This document shows positions 46,030 through 55,757 of a DNA stretch of 64,000 bases, in pieces; positions within the stretch are counted from its first letter, which is position 1; each line of letters opens with the position of its first letter. The translations under genes and the position numbers were made by a program. The notes beneath the pieces were generated by a model. It searched no databases. It was given only the letters and a program-made list of their open reading frames with translations, and was not told the DNA's origin. The stretch is from positions 372,001 to 436,000 of the forward strand of contig NZ_JAJEJP010000001.1 in the NCBI RefSeq assembly GCF_021390495.1, in the 5' to 3' direction. The DNA is from Paraburkholderia sp. ZP32-5. Lineage in GTDB: Bacteria > Pseudomonadota > Gammaproteobacteria > Burkholderiales > Burkholderiaceae.

Positions 46030-46593
46030 ATGAACAAGAACAACACTGTTTTGCGTGGACATACTCTAAAAACAGCGCTGGCGCTCCTGCTGATGGGAAC
46101 GGCCGGGGTGGCTCTCGCGGATCCGTTCGGCATTCAGGTCACGGCCGGCGTCGGCGACCATCACATCAAGAAGCTCGATCTGGGCCTCGTGTGGAACCCG
46201 GGCTGGACCTGGTGGCCGATCGGCGACTGGCATTTCGCGCTGGTCGGCGAGGCGCACGCGGCGTGGTGGCACACCAACGAAGGGAACGTTCACGACGATA
46301 TCGGCGAGTTCGGCGTCACGCCGATGATCCGTTTCATCAAGTCGTCGGGCTCGGTGCGGCCGTTCGCCGAGGCAGGCGCCGGCGTCCGGCTGCTGACGAG
46401 TCCCCGCATTTCCACCGACCTCACGCTCAGCACCGCGTTCCAGTTCGCCGAGACGGCCGGCGTCGGGCTGCAGTTCGGCGAGCATCAGCAGTACCTCGCG
46501 GGCTACCGCTTTCAGCATGTGTCCAATGGCGGTATCAAAGAGCCCAATCCTGGTATAAATTTCAGCCAGCTATATTTGCAATATAACTTCTGA
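46030..46593 (+). CDS. pagL: Lipid A 3-O-deacylase PagL
   Basis: 187 aa. PagL is an outer-membrane beta-barrel enzyme that removes the 3-O acyl chain from lipid A and so modifies endotoxin. It has a signal peptide (MNKNNTVLRGHTLKTALALL, cleavage after ALA at residue 30), alternating barrel strands and a C-terminal Phe typical of outer-membrane proteins. The catalytic motif is FQHVSNGGIKEPNPG with His163 and Ser165. The open frame extends upstream to 45925 but the signal peptide sets the start at 46030. It is divergent from rpoH. Confidence 0.9.
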   Translation: MNKNNTVLRGHTLKTALALLLMGTAGVALADPFGIQVTAGVGDHHIKKLDLGLVWNPGWTWWPIGDWHFALVGEAHAAWWHTNEGNVHDDIGEFGVTPMIRFIKSSGSVRPFAEAGAGVRLLTSPRISTDLTLSTAFQFAETAGVGLQFGEHQQYLAGYRFQHVSNGGIKEPNPGINFSQLYLQYNF

Positions 46594-46634
46594 CCGTGGT
46601 CCCTTTCGGCCCGCGGTGTGCGAGGGGCTCTGCA

Positions 46635-47018
46635 ATGGCGGCAAAGATGATCGAAGCGATTCGCGGGCTCGAGCGGGAGCGTTTTCGTGCAATGGTCGAG
46701 GGCGATGGGCAGTCGCTCGACACGCTGCTCGCGGACAACGTGAGCTACGTTCATACGAACGGCAAGCGCGAGACGAAACGGCAGTTCATCGACGGGATTA
46801 CCGCGGGGCGCCGCCGTTATCGGCAGATCGAGGTGCAATCGCAGGACGTGCTGCCGGCCGGGCGCGAAACCTACGTCGTGACGGGCCGCGCGCTGATCGA
46901 GATGGAAGCGAACAACGGCGCGTTGCTGTTTCCAATCGCGTACACGGCGATTCATATGCACGAAGACGGGCAGTGGCGGCTGATCGCCTGGCAGGCGACC
47001 CGTTGCGCGCTCGAGTGA
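46635..47018 (+). CDS. NTF2-like (SnoaL/DUF4440) family protein
   Basis: 127 aa, one cone-shaped NTF2-like fold: IRGLERERFRAMVEGDGQSL, LLADNVSYVHTNGKRETKRQ, and AIHMHEDGQWRLIAWQATR at the end. These proteins serve as small-molecule isomerases, hydrolases or binding proteins; the substrate cannot be told. The ATG at 46635 follows GAGGGG. It lies 41 bp after pagL and may be co-transcribed. Confidence 0.82.
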   Translation: MAAKMIEAIRGLERERFRAMVEGDGQSLDTLLADNVSYVHTNGKRETKRQFIDGITAGRRRYRQIEVQSQDVLPAGRETYVVTGRALIEMEANNGALLFPIAYTAIHMHEDGQWRLIAWQATRCALE

Positions 47019-47190
47019 GCTTTGCCGTTGCGTGGACTGGCGGGCTCGCGGGTTTTGCGAGCCCTCACTGAATTCTCGCGAGGTCCACTGAATTCGTGTC
47101 GGCTCGTCGTGCGCGCTTTGTAAGCACGTCGACAGCGGCGCCGGCGGAACGCTGGTACGCGCACCGCCGCTACAAGCTCCAGTCAACTCT

Positions 47191-48270
47191 TCAGACGGCG
47201 ACGCATTCGTCGGATTGTTCGCGCCCGGCCGTGCGGTGCTCATCGCTGATATTCACGCGGACCGCCTGCGCGATTCGCATCGCCACGTCGCTCGCATACG
47301 GATGCCGCGCCGGCACCGGAAGCCGCGTGCAGCGCTCCACGGCACCTTTGATCGCCGCAAGATCCGCAAAATCGAGACCGCTGTCGATGCCCCGAGCGTC
47401 GAGATTCATTGCGAGCGTGACCAGATCGACATTGCCGGTGCGCTCGCCATTGCCGAACAGGCAGCCTTCGACGCGCTCCGCGCCCGCCAGCAGCGCGAGT
47501 TCCGCCGCGGCCACGGCGGTGCCGCGATCGTTATGCGGATGCACCGACAGCACGATGCTGTCTCGATAACCGAGATTGCGGTGCATCCACTCGATCTGGT
47601 CGGCGAACACGTTCGGCGTGGCTGCCTCGACGCTCGCCGGCAGGTTGATGATCATCTTGTGATCGCGCGTGGGGCGCCACGTCTGCGCGACGGCGTCGCA
47701 CACCTCGCGCGCGAACGGCAGCTCGGTCGTGTTGAAGGTTTCGGGCGAGTACTGGAAGGTCCAGTGCGTACCGGGCCGGCGCTGCGCATGCTCTTTGATC
47801 GCGCGCGTGCCTTCGACGGCCAGCGCCTTGATCTGATCTTTCGACTGGTTGAACACGATGCGCCGGAACGACGGGCAGATCGCGTTGTACAGATGCACGA
47901 TCGCGCGCGGTACACCTTCGAGCGCGTCGAACGTGCGTGCGATCAGCTCCGCGCGCGACGGCACGAAGACCTCTATCGTCACGTCGTCGGGAATGCGTTT
48001 TTCGTCGATCAGCTTGCGCACGAAATCGAAGTCGGTCTGCGATGCCGATGGAAAGCCGACTTCGATTTCCTTGAAGCCGATCGCGACCAGCATCTCGAAA
48101 TATTCGAGCTTTTGCGCGGCGTTCAGCGGCTCGATCAGCGCCTGATTGCCGTCGCGCAGATCGGTGCTCATCCAGACCGGCGCGGCGTCGATCGTGTGGC
48201 TTGGCCATTTGCGGCCGGTCAGGCGCACGGCGGGGAAGGGGCGGTATTTGTCAGCGGGATTGCGCAACAT
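47191..48270 (-). CDS. leuA: 2-isopropylmalate synthase-like protein, C-terminally truncated
   Basis: 359 aa versus about 550-570 for LeuA of this type. LeuA condenses acetyl-CoA and 2-oxoisovalerate, the first leucine step. The catalytic barrel is intact: [54 protein letters not shown] and [20 protein letters not shown]. After RHPYAS the sequence departs from the family and stops about 35 residues later, so the linker and the allosteric dimer domain are missing. The other frames downstream do not recover them. It may be a degenerating copy, or a feedback-free variant as in homocitrate-type enzymes. The ATG at 48270 follows GAGG. Confidence 0.82.
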   Translation of the reverse strand: MLRNPADKYRPFPAVRLTGRKWPSHTIDAAPVWMSTDLRDGNQALIEPLNAAQKLEYFEMLVAIGFKEIEVGFPSASQTDFDFVRKLIDEKRIPDDVTIEVFVPSRAELIARTFDALEGVPRAIVHLYNAICPSFRRIVFNQSKDQIKALAVEGTRAIKEHAQRRPGTHWTFQYSPETFNTTELPFAREVCDAVAQTWRPTRDHKMIINLPASVEAATPNVFADQIEWMHRNLGYRDSIVLSVHPHNDRGTAVAAAELALLAGAERVEGCLFGNGERTGNVDLVTLAMNLDARGIDSGLDFADLAAIKGAVERCTRLPVPARHPYASDVAMRIAQAVRVNISDEHRTAGREQSDECVAV

Positions 48271-48606
48271 GGTGATGTGCCTCATTCGTGGTGTCGTCGG
48301 CGAGGCGGCGTGGCGTCGAGCGGTTGGCCGACTGCCATGAACGCACGGTTGAGCAGCCGATGGCTGCGGCAACGACGAACGGGCGCGAACGCAGCGGCGT
48401 CATGATGACGACCGGAGCGAACCTGAAAGAACGCATCGGCGAACCGCAAAGCGGACGCGGATGCTGCCCGTGCAACGTGCATTTGACCCTCTCGCTTCGT
48501 CCGCGCGGTAAACGGACGAATGCATACGACGACTGGTGGTGGGAACTACGACTGGGGGTGAAACGGAACGACAGGAACTGCGGGAGCTACGAGGGGACCG
48601 CCCGAC

Positions 48607-48622
48607 GGCAGCCGGAGCTGCC
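48607..48622. repeat. Perfect hairpin in the leuA upstream region
   Basis: GGCAGC-CGGA-GCTGCC. Confidence 0.7.
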
Positions 48623-48632
48623 TGCGAGTGGC

Positions 48633-48661
48633 GCTACGCGTGACTTACGCCAGGCGTAGCG
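48633..48661. repeat. Overlapping, mutually exclusive hairpins upstream of leuA
   Basis: Outer arms CGCTACGC and GCGTAGCG compete with the inner palindrome TACGCC-A-GGCGTA (48646-48658). Alternative pairing of this kind is seen in attenuators. Confidence 0.5.
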
Positions 48662-48874
48662 ATAGGGGCCGCGCTAGGCGGCCGGAGGTAATTCGGAGGG
48701 TGTTCGGAAGGGAACGCATGAGCGCGAATGTATGACGGCATGCGGCCGCGTGTCAACTTGCTGCCGCTGCGCGCTGAGTGGTCGCAGCGCGATTTCGAAT
48801 CGAACGGCGAGGCCCGTGGCGCTGTCCAGCGCGGTGCGCGCTGGACGATGAAAGCACGAAAGCGCGCGAACGCG

Positions 48875-49852
48875 TCAGACCGGCGCTTTCGCGATATCGA
48901 CGATCAGCTCGACCTGCCGCTCGATCGCACCAGGCACCGGCGCTTCACCGCGCAGCACGGCGTCGATCCACGCGGCCGTGGTCGCCGCGTCGCGCGCCTC
49001 GGGCAGTTCGACTTCGGGCGCGTCGGGCGATGAACGCTCGTGCGCCAGCCGCGTTTCGCACACGCCGTCGTGCAGCCAGTCGACCTGCACCTGGCGGCGC
49101 GTATCGGCGACCGCCTCGCCTTCGGTGCCGCGCGCGAGCAGCGCGCCGCCGAGCGCCGCGTCCGGATGCGTGTTGAACAGCTGCGTGAGGCTGTCGCGAT
49201 ACGGCGGATGCGTGTAGTTCACGAGACGCAGTCCGGCCGGCGCGAACGGCTGCAGGATCTTCACCAGCGTGTGCGTCGAATTGCGCACGCCCATGCGCCG
49301 CCGCAGCGCGAGCAGGCGAGCGAGCTTCGGCGCGAGCACGTCGATCGGCGCGAACGCGACGCGGCGCGCGGCGAGGCCGTCTTCGATCTGCGCGTGCGAC
49401 TGTGCCTGCTCGATGCGCAGGTGCGTGAAGATTTCCGCGCTCGTCACGCGACCGGGATCCTCGGTGACGCCATGCACGAGCACCGGCACGCCTTCGCGCG
49501 CCAGCAGTAGCGCGAGCAGTGGCACGAGGTTCGGCTGTTTGCGCGCGCCGTTATACGATGGAATCGACACGGGCCGGTACGCGCCGTGCGGCAAGCGCAG
49601 CGGTTCGAATGACGCATGCGCGGCGGCCAGCATCGCGGCGAGTTCGTCGGCGGTTTCGCCTTTCACGCGATACGCGAGCAGCACTGCACCGAGTTCGAGG
49701 TCATCGACGCGGCCGTCGAGCATCGCGCGATAGAGCGCGCGCGTATCGTCGGCGGTCAGCGCGCGGGCGCCGTTCGGGCCGCGGCCGATTTCCTTGATGA
49801 AACGGGCGCAGGGGAAAGGAGAGACGGTGTCGGTAGCGGTGGAGTCGGTCAT
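48875..49852 (-). CDS. ybiB: YbiB family DNA-binding protein (TrpD2 fold)
   Basis: 325 aa. YbiB has the fold of anthranilate phosphoribosyltransferase but binds nucleic acids and is not a Trp enzyme; the E. coli gene is LexA-regulated. Seen: ALTADDTRALYRAMLDGRVD (TrpD N-terminal-like), SIPSYNGARKQPNLVPLLAL and VHGVTEDPGRVTSAEIF, in place of the PRPP loop of TrpD. The ATG at 49852 gives the family-like N-terminus; the upstream extension is not homologous. No LexA box was identified with confidence. Confidence 0.85.
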   Translation of the reverse strand: MTDSTATDTVSPFPCARFIKEIGRGPNGARALTADDTRALYRAMLDGRVDDLELGAVLLAYRVKGETADELAAMLAAAHASFEPLRLPHGAYRPVSIPSYNGARKQPNLVPLLALLLAREGVPVLVHGVTEDPGRVTSAEIFTHLRIEQAQSHAQIEDGLAARRVAFAPIDVLAPKLARLLALRRRMGVRNSTHTLVKILQPFAPAGLRLVNYTHPPYRDSLTQLFNTHPDAALGGALLARGTEGEAVADTRRQVQVDWLHDGVCETRLAHERSSPDAPEVELPEARDAATTAAWIDAVLRGEAPVPGAIERQVELIVDIAKAPV

Positions 49853-50076
49853 CGGGGGCAAGGGGCGGGTGGCGCGGCCGGTTGCATTCGAGCCGCGCGC
49901 CGCGCCGGTGATCAGAGGCGGTTGGGTGTGAGTATCGCATCTATGGCCGGCGGGCGAGAACGTGGCGCCGCAGCGCGGCTGCCCCGCTATTGCGCAGCGT
50001 GCTGTGCCGCGCGTTACACTCGATATTTTCTCGCCGCGTCGGCGGCGCCAATCGGAAACGGAAAACGGAGAACGGG

Positions 50077-50775
50077 ATGAGTTACGTATTTGCACCGGCA
50101 CCGCAGGTGGCAGTGCCGGTCGTGGGGTCGAGCGAGCAGTTCGCGGTGCGGCGCATCTATTGCGTGGGGCGCAACTACGAAGCGCACGCGCGCGAGATGG
50201 GACACGACCCGGATCGCGAGCCGCCGTTCTTCTTCACGAAGCCGGCCGATGCAGTGGTGTACGTCGCGCCCGGTGCGATCGGTGAATTCCCGTATCCGCC
50301 GCAGTCGAAGAACGTCCATTTCGAAATGGAAATGGTTGCGGCAATCGGCAAGGGCGGCAAGAACATTCCCGCCGACAGCGCGCTCGATCACGTGTACGGC
50401 TACGCACTCGGTCTCGATATGACGCGCCGCGACCTGCAGGGCGAAGCGAAGAAGATGGGGCGCCCGTGGGATACCGCGAAGGGCTTCGATCATTCGGCTC
50501 CGATCGGCCCGATCCATCCGGCGTCGGTGGTCGGCCATGTCGGCAAGGGCGCGATCTGGCTGTCGGTGAACGGTGAGGACAAGCAGCGCTCGGATGTGTC
50601 GCAACTGATCTGGTCGGTGGCCGAGACCGTCGCGTATCTGTCGACGCTGTTCGAACTGCAGCCGGGCGATCTGATTTTCACCGGCACGCCGGAAGGCGTC
50701 GGCGCGGTAGTCCAAGGCGATCTGATGAAGGGTGGCGTGGACGGGCTCGGCGAATTCAGCGTGCGTGTCGTCTGA
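50077..50775 (+). CDS. Fumarylacetoacetate hydrolase family protein
   Basis: 232 aa, the size of single-domain FAH enzymes (fumarylpyruvate hydrolase type). Metal ligands are in [13 protein letters not shown] (E-x-E) and [20 protein letters not shown] and [12 protein letters not shown] complete the fold. It is followed by maiA, so the pair probably handles a glutathione-dependent ring-cleavage product: isomerisation, then hydrolysis of fumarylpyruvate or fumarylacetoacetate. No ring-cleaving dioxygenase is present. Confidence 0.9.
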   Translation: MSYVFAPAPQVAVPVVGSSEQFAVRRIYCVGRNYEAHAREMGHDPDREPPFFFTKPADAVVYVAPGAIGEFPYPPQSKNVHFEMEMVAAIGKGGKNIPADSALDHVYGYALGLDMTRRDLQGEAKKMGRPWDTAKGFDHSAPIGPIHPASVVGHVGKGAIWLSVNGEDKQRSDVSQLIWSVAETVAYLSTLFELQPGDLIFTGTPEGVGAVVQGDLMKGGVDGLGEFSVRVV

Positions 50776-50808
50776 CGGTCTGCGGGCAGGTTGGAGGAGA
50801 CAGATAAC

Positions 50809-51453
50809 ATGAAGCTGTACAGCTATTTCCGTAGTTCGGCGTCGTATCGCGTGCGCATCGCGCTGAACGTGAAGAACCTGCCATATGACTATGTGCCGGT
50901 GCATCTGGTGCGCGACGGTGGCGAGCAGTTGAAGCCCGAATATCGCAAGGTCAACGCGGACGGTATCGTGCCGACGCTCGTCGACGGCAACAACGTGTTG
51001 CCGCAGTCGCTGGCGATCATCGAGTATCTCGAGGAGACGCATCCCGAGCCGCCGCTGTTGCCGAAGGCGCCACTCGATCGCGCGTATGTGCGATCGGTTG
51101 CGTTGCAGGTCGCGTGCGAGATTCATCCGTTGAACAATCTGCGCGTGCTCAAGTATCTGAAGCACACGCTGTGCGTCGACGACGATGCGAAAGACGCGTG
51201 GTACCGGCACTGGATCGACTCGGGCTTCGCGACGCTGGAAACGCATCTTGCCGGCGATGCACGCACCGGCAAGCTGTGTTTCGGCGACACGCCGACGCTC
51301 GCCGACGCGTGTCTGATTCCGCAGGTGTTCAACGCGCAGCGCTTCAAGGTCGATACGGTGAAGTTTCCGACGATCCAGCGCATCTACGATCACGCGATGC
51401 AGCTCGATGCGTTTGCGCGCGCGGAGCCTGGTGTGCAGCCGGATACTGAATGA
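50809..51453 (+). CDS. maiA: Maleylacetoacetate (maleylpyruvate) isomerase
   Basis: 214 aa, zeta-class glutathione transferase. The catalytic loop is YSYFRSSASYRVRIALN with SSASYRVR, followed by QSLAIIEYLEETHPEP and ACEIHPLNNLRVLKYL. It isomerises cis to trans ring-cleavage products using glutathione. The ATG at 50809 follows GGAGGAGA; it starts 33 bp after the FAH gene. Confidence 0.95.
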   Translation: MKLYSYFRSSASYRVRIALNVKNLPYDYVPVHLVRDGGEQLKPEYRKVNADGIVPTLVDGNNVLPQSLAIIEYLEETHPEPPLLPKAPLDRAYVRSVALQVACEIHPLNNLRVLKYLKHTLCVDDDAKDAWYRHWIDSGFATLETHLAGDARTGKLCFGDTPTLADACLIPQVFNAQRFKVDTVKFPTIQRIYDHAMQLDAFARAEPGVQPDTE

Positions 51454-51476
51454 CGATGGTAGACCGTCTGAAATGA

Positions 51477-51510
51477 AAGAAGGGCACTCCACGGAGTGCC
51501 CTTCTTGGTT
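51477..51510. terminator. Bidirectional terminator maiA/ftsY
   Basis: AAGAAGGGCACTCC-AC-GGAGTGCCCTTCTT, a perfect 14-bp stem between convergent genes. Confidence 0.9.
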
Positions 51511-51543
51511 GGTGCGAATTCGCCGCGAGCCAGACGGCGCGCG

Positions 51544-52695
51544 TTAGACGCCCAGCAGCGCGTCCGAAAATTCCTCGGCGCTGAACGGCTGCAGATCCTC
51601 GACCTTTTCGCCGACGCCGATGAAATACACCGGAACCGGCCGCTGACGCGCGATGGCAGCGAGAATGCCGCCCTTCGCGGTGCCGTCGAGCTTGGTGACG
51701 ATCAGGCCGGTGAGGCCGAGTGCGTCGTCGAATGCCTTGACCTGAGTGAGCGCGTTCTGGCCGGTGTTCGCGTCGATCACGAGCAGCACCTCGTGCGGCG
51801 CGCCGTCCTGTGCCTTGCCGATCACGCGCTTCACCTTGCGCAGTTCTTCCATCAGATGCAATTGGGTCGGCAGACGCCCGGCCGTGTCGGCCATCATCAC
51901 GTCGATCTTGCGCGCGCGCGCGGCGCCGACCGCGTCGAAGATCACCGCTGCCGGGTCGCCGCTTTCCTGCGCGACCACGGTCACGTTGTTGCGCTGGCCC
52001 CAGATGGCCAGCTGTTCGCGCGCGGCGGCGCGGAACGTGTCGCCGGCGGCGAGCAGCACCGACTGGTTGAAGCTCTGCAGATGTTTGGCGAGCTTGCCGA
52101 TGCTGGTGGTTTTGCCGGCACCGTTGACGCCGGCGATCATCATCACGAGCGGCTGCGCGCGGCCGAGCATCAGCGATTTTTCGAGCGGCTTGAGCAGATC
52201 GACGAGCAGCGAGCGCAGTGCCGCCTTGACCTGTTGCGGGTCGGTCAGGCGTTCGTTGCGCACCTTTTCGCGCAGCGATTCGAGCAGGAATTCGGTGGCC
52301 TCGACGCCGGCATCGGACATCAGCAGCGCGGTTTCGAGCTCTTCGTACAGCTCCTCGTCGATCTTCGTTCCGACGAAAATGCCGGTGAGGCTCGAACTCG
52401 TTTTCGACAGGCCGCTCTTCAGGCGGGTGAGCCACGAGCGCCGGGCGCTTGCATCCTGCACCGGCGGCGGAACGATTTCGACGGTTTCGAGCGCGGCTTC
52501 TTCCGGCTCGGAGTCGGGTTCCGGTTCGACGATGGACGCGGCCACTGGCGGAACAGCGAGCTTCGCGGGAGCGGCAGGCGCTTCGGGCGCTTCAGGTTCG
52601 GCCTCGGGCGTCGCGCCGCCTTGCGCCGCCTGCGCTTCGTCCGCGGCGGTATCGGACTCTTTCGAACCCTTGAATCGTTTGAAAAAGCTGAACAT
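51544..52695 (-). CDS. ftsY: Signal recognition particle receptor FtsY
   Basis: 383 aa. FtsY docks SRP-ribosome complexes at the inner membrane. It has an acidic Ala/Pro/Glu N-terminal region (about 15-80), the N domain, and the GTPase G domain with MIAGVNGAGKTTSIGKLAKH, AAGDTFRAAAREQL, DTAGRLPTQLHLMEELRK and TKLDGTAKGG. The ATG at 52695 begins MFSFFKRFKGSKES, a membrane-targeting basic start. It is divergent from rsmD, whose start is 248 bp away. Confidence 0.97.
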   Translation of the reverse strand: MFSFFKRFKGSKESDTAADEAQAAQGGATPEAEPEAPEAPAAPAKLAVPPVAASIVEPEPDSEPEEAALETVEIVPPPVQDASARRSWLTRLKSGLSKTSSSLTGIFVGTKIDEELYEELETALLMSDAGVEATEFLLESLREKVRNERLTDPQQVKAALRSLLVDLLKPLEKSLMLGRAQPLVMMIAGVNGAGKTTSIGKLAKHLQSFNQSVLLAAGDTFRAAAREQLAIWGQRNNVTVVAQESGDPAAVIFDAVGAARARKIDVMMADTAGRLPTQLHLMEELRKVKRVIGKAQDGAPHEVLLVIDANTGQNALTQVKAFDDALGLTGLIVTKLDGTAKGGILAAIARQRPVPVYFIGVGEKVEDLQPFSAEEFSDALLGV

Positions 52696-52943
52696 GATCT
52701 GGCGTATTGGAGAGCGCGCCGATGCGCGCAGCCGGCCCGGGACCGGCGAAGGAAGGCAGCGCCACGATGCGAAAAGGCAAGGCGCTGGCAGCTGCACATT
52801 TTATCAGGCGTGCCGCGGCGCGTCGTATCGGCCGATTGGCCAGGCTGGACGCACGCCGCCCCTGTGGTAACGTTGGCGCTCCTGCCCGCGCGCATTGGCG
52901 CGGCGGGCGTATTGATCACGTAGTTGAAACCGCACGAAACCGC

Positions 52944-53558
52944 ATGCCTCGTTTAGCACCCTCACGCGCCGCCGGCGCTTCGTCCAAAAGCGGCAAGCCG
53001 CATGCGATCCGTATCATCGGCGGCGACTGGAAACGCACGCCGCTGCCCGTGCTCGATCTGGACGGCCTGCGCCCCACGCCCGACCGCGTTCGCGAAACGC
53101 TGTTCAACTGGCTTGGCCAGCGTCTGGACGGCCAGCGCTGTCTCGATCTGTTCGCTGGCAGCGGCGCGCTCGGCTTCGAAGCCGCGTCGCGCGGCGCGGC
53201 GCGCGTGCTGATGGTGGAGCGTAATGCGCGGGCCGCGGGGCAATTGCGCGCGAACCAGCAGCGTCTGTCGGCATCCATGATCGAAATCGCGGAAGCGGAC
53301 GGTCTGCGTCTTGCTGCGAGTCTCGCGCCCGGTTCGTTCGACGTCGTCTTCCTCGATCCGCCGTTCGACGCCGATCTGCTGGGCAAGGCATTGGCGGTGA
53401 CCGTGCCGCTCGTCGCGGCCGGCGGGTTTCTGTATGTGGAGGCGGGCGAAGCGTTCAAGGCGACCAGCTGCGAGGCGCTGGCTGGCTGGGAAATTGTGCG
53501 GCAGGGCAAAGCGGGGGCTGTCCACTTTCATTTGCTGCAGCGCGAAAATAAGGAATAA
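52944..53558 (+). CDS. rsmD: 16S rRNA (guanine(966)-N(2))-methyltransferase RsmD
   Basis: 204 aa. It methylates G966 of 16S rRNA with SAM. Family features: IRIIGGDWKRTPLPV, RPTPDRVRETLFNWLG, LDLFAGSGALGFEAASRG (motif I) and the catalytic VVFLDPPFDADLL (DPPF). The ATG at 52944 is preferred; the frame upstream to 52707 runs through the ftsY promoter region. The rsmD-coaD pair is standard. Confidence 0.95.
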   Translation: MPRLAPSRAAGASSKSGKPHAIRIIGGDWKRTPLPVLDLDGLRPTPDRVRETLFNWLGQRLDGQRCLDLFAGSGALGFEAASRGAARVLMVERNARAAGQLRANQQRLSASMIEIAEADGLRLAASLAPGSFDVVFLDPPFDADLLGKALAVTVPLVAAGGFLYVEAGEAFKATSCEALAGWEIVRQGKAGAVHFHLLQRENKE

Positions 53559-53667
53559 TGCGCGTTCCAAAAAGGGGCCGGGCGGTTTATCGTCACCCGC
53601 GACAGGTGCCAAATGTGTCGTATGGACGCGCTGATGTGCCCTTTTGTCTGAAAAGAGGAGAAGTCTC

Positions 53668-54183
53668 ATGGTAGTCGCCGTGTACCCGGGCACGTTCGAC
53701 CCGCTGACGCGCGGTCACGAAGACCTCGTTCGGCGCGCGTCGAGCATTTTCGACACGCTGGTGGTGGGCGTGGCCGACAGCCGAGCCAAGAAGCCGTTTT
53801 TCACGCTTAACGAGCGCCTCGCGATTGCACACGAGGTACTCGGGCACTATCCGAACGTCCAGGTGATGAGCTTCCACGGGCTGCTAAAGGACTTCGTGCG
53901 CAGCAACAACGCGCGGGTGATCGTGCGAGGCCTGCGCGCCGTGTCGGACTTCGAGTACGAGTTCCAGATGGCGGGCATGAACCGCTATCTGCTGCCCGAC
54001 GTCGAGACGATGTTCATGACGCCGTCCGATCAGTACCAGTTCATTTCGGGGACGATCGTGCGCGAGATCGCGCAACTGGGCGGCGATGTCAGCAAGTTCG
54101 TGTTCCCGTCAGTCGAAAAATGGCTGAAGGAGAAGGTCGCCGCGATGGATTCGCAAAACGGTGCTCAGGCGACGACGCCATAA
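53668..54183 (+). CDS. coaD: Phosphopantetheine adenylyltransferase
   Basis: 171 aa, typical. It makes dephospho-CoA from 4'-phosphopantetheine and ATP. Nucleotidyltransferase motifs [20 protein letters not shown] (with the RGH of the HxGH-type loop) and [19 protein letters not shown] (the ISSxxVR-type motif) are intact; [20 protein letters not shown], quoted to 20, is characteristic. ATG at 53668 after AGAGGAG. Confidence 0.97.
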   Translation: MVVAVYPGTFDPLTRGHEDLVRRASSIFDTLVVGVADSRAKKPFFTLNERLAIAHEVLGHYPNVQVMSFHGLLKDFVRSNNARVIVRGLRAVSDFEYEFQMAGMNRYLLPDVETMFMTPSDQYQFISGTIVREIAQLGGDVSKFVFPSVEKWLKEKVAAMDSQNGAQATTP

Positions 54184-54235
54184 CCGGCGTAAACTATCGG
54201 TTTTGGCGAATCAAAGCCGGCTGCGTCCGGCGTGA

Positions 54236-54505
<270 letters not shown>

Positions 54506-54524
54506 AGTCCGCGAGTGGAGCGTA

Positions 54525-54564
54525 AAAAAACGGCGAAGGCTCGTGGGCCTTCGCCGTTTTTTTT
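54525..54564. terminator. Bidirectional terminator ferredoxin/hisC
   Basis: AAAAAACGGCGAAGGC-TCGTGG-GCCTTCGCCGTTTTTT, a long stem with A- and T-tracts between convergent genes. Confidence 0.92.
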
Positions 54565-54596
54565 GCGCGGTGATTTTGCGATTTCCGCGTGCGTCG

Positions 54597-55676
54597 TTAG
54601 CCGACGTAAGCGCTCAAGATGCCGCACAGCGCGTCCAGCAGGGCGTCGCATTCGGCGTCGGTGCCGATCGAGATGCGCAGATGCTGGTCGATGCGCGGCG
54701 CGTTGAAATGGCGCACGAAAATTTCCTTCTCCCGGAGGCGCAACGCGAGTGTCGCCGCGTCGTAACCCTGGTGGCGCACAAACAGCAGATTCGCGGCCGA
54801 CGGCACCACGTCGAAGCCGAGCGCCGTGAGTTCGGCCGCGAGCCGTTCGCGGCTCGCGATCACTTTCGCGCAACAGTCGCGGAACCACGCGTCGTCTTCA
54901 TACGCGGCGGTCGCTGCGGCCTGTGCAAGCCGGTCGAGCGGATAGGAGTTGAAGCTGTCCTTCACGCGGGTCAGCGCGTCGATCAGTTCGGGATTGCCGA
55001 ACGCGAAGCCGACGCGCATGCCGGCTAGCGACCGCGATTTCGATACCGTGTGCACGACGAGCAGGTTCGGATAGCGGTCGATCAGCGCAATCGCCGACTC
55101 AGCGCCGAAATCGACATAGGCTTCGTCGATCACGACGACCGAATCGGTTTGGCTCGCGACGAGGCGCTCGATCTGCGCGAGCGGCAGCGGCCGGCCGGTC
55201 GGCGCGTTTGGATTCGGAAACAGGATGCCGCCGTTGGGCACGGCGTAATCGTCGATGTCGATCGCGAAGCTGTCGTCGAGCGCGATGGTTTGGTAGTCGA
55301 CTTCGAAGAGCTTCGCGTAGGTCGGATAGAAGCTGTACGTGATGTCCGGAAACAGCAGCGGCTTGTCATGCTTGAGCAAAGCCTGGAACGTGAGCGCGAG
55401 CACTTCGTCCGAGCCGTTGCCGGCGAATATCTGGTCGGCGCGGATGCCGTGATAGGCGGCCACCGTTTCGCGCAGCTTGCGCGCGTCCGGATCGGGATAG
55501 CGGCGCAGCGCTTCGGCCGTGTCGCCGAGCTCGCGCTGGATCGCCTCGAGTACGCGCGGTGACGGCGGGTACGGGTTCTCGTTGGTGTTCAGCTTCACCG
55601 GATGCGCGAGCGCGGGCTGCTCGCCCGGCACATATGGCGTCAAACGGTGAACGATGTCACTCCAGTAGCGGCTCAA
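54597..55676 (-). CDS. hisC: Histidinol-phosphate aminotransferase
   Basis: 359 aa. This PLP enzyme interconverts imidazole acetol phosphate and histidinol phosphate. Seen: [63 protein letters not shown] and the PLP lysine in [17 protein letters not shown]. Start: TTG at 55676 with AGGAGA at good distance; no ATG fits. No other his gene is nearby, so it may be a paralogue of the copy in the his operon. Confidence 0.92.
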   Translation of the reverse strand: MSRYWSDIVHRLTPYVPGEQPALAHPVKLNTNENPYPPSPRVLEAIQRELGDTAEALRRYPDPDARKLRETVAAYHGIRADQIFAGNGSDEVLALTFQALLKHDKPLLFPDITYSFYPTYAKLFEVDYQTIALDDSFAIDIDDYAVPNGGILFPNPNAPTGRPLPLAQIERLVASQTDSVVVIDEAYVDFGAESAIALIDRYPNLLVVHTVSKSRSLAGMRVGFAFGNPELIDALTRVKDSFNSYPLDRLAQAAATAAYEDDAWFRDCCAKVIASRERLAAELTALGFDVVPSAANLLFVRHQGYDAATLALRLREKEIFVRHFNAPRIDQHLRISIGTDAECDALLDALCGILSAYVG

Positions 55677-55757
55677 GCGAATCTCCTGGCGAAGTCGGTT
55701 GCTGTGTGTCGATCAGGGTGGCGTGACTCGGACGCCGATGGCGTGGCTCAGCTGAGC

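Larger units (their letters stand above)
48271..48874 (-). other. Long hairpin-rich region upstream of leuA
   Basis: 604 bp between ybiB (3' end at 48875) and leuA, both on the minus strand. It contains several strong inverted repeats (48607-48622; 48633-48661; 48646-48658; 48666-48682) and low-complexity GC stretches. Short open frames on the minus strand are not rich in leucine codons, so a classic attenuator peptide is not seen. Confidence 0.5.

Noticed and set aside
48251..48482. Short minus-strand frames before leuA as an attenuator leader peptide
   Set aside because: They contain few leucine codons and no run of them, and no terminator with T-run follows.
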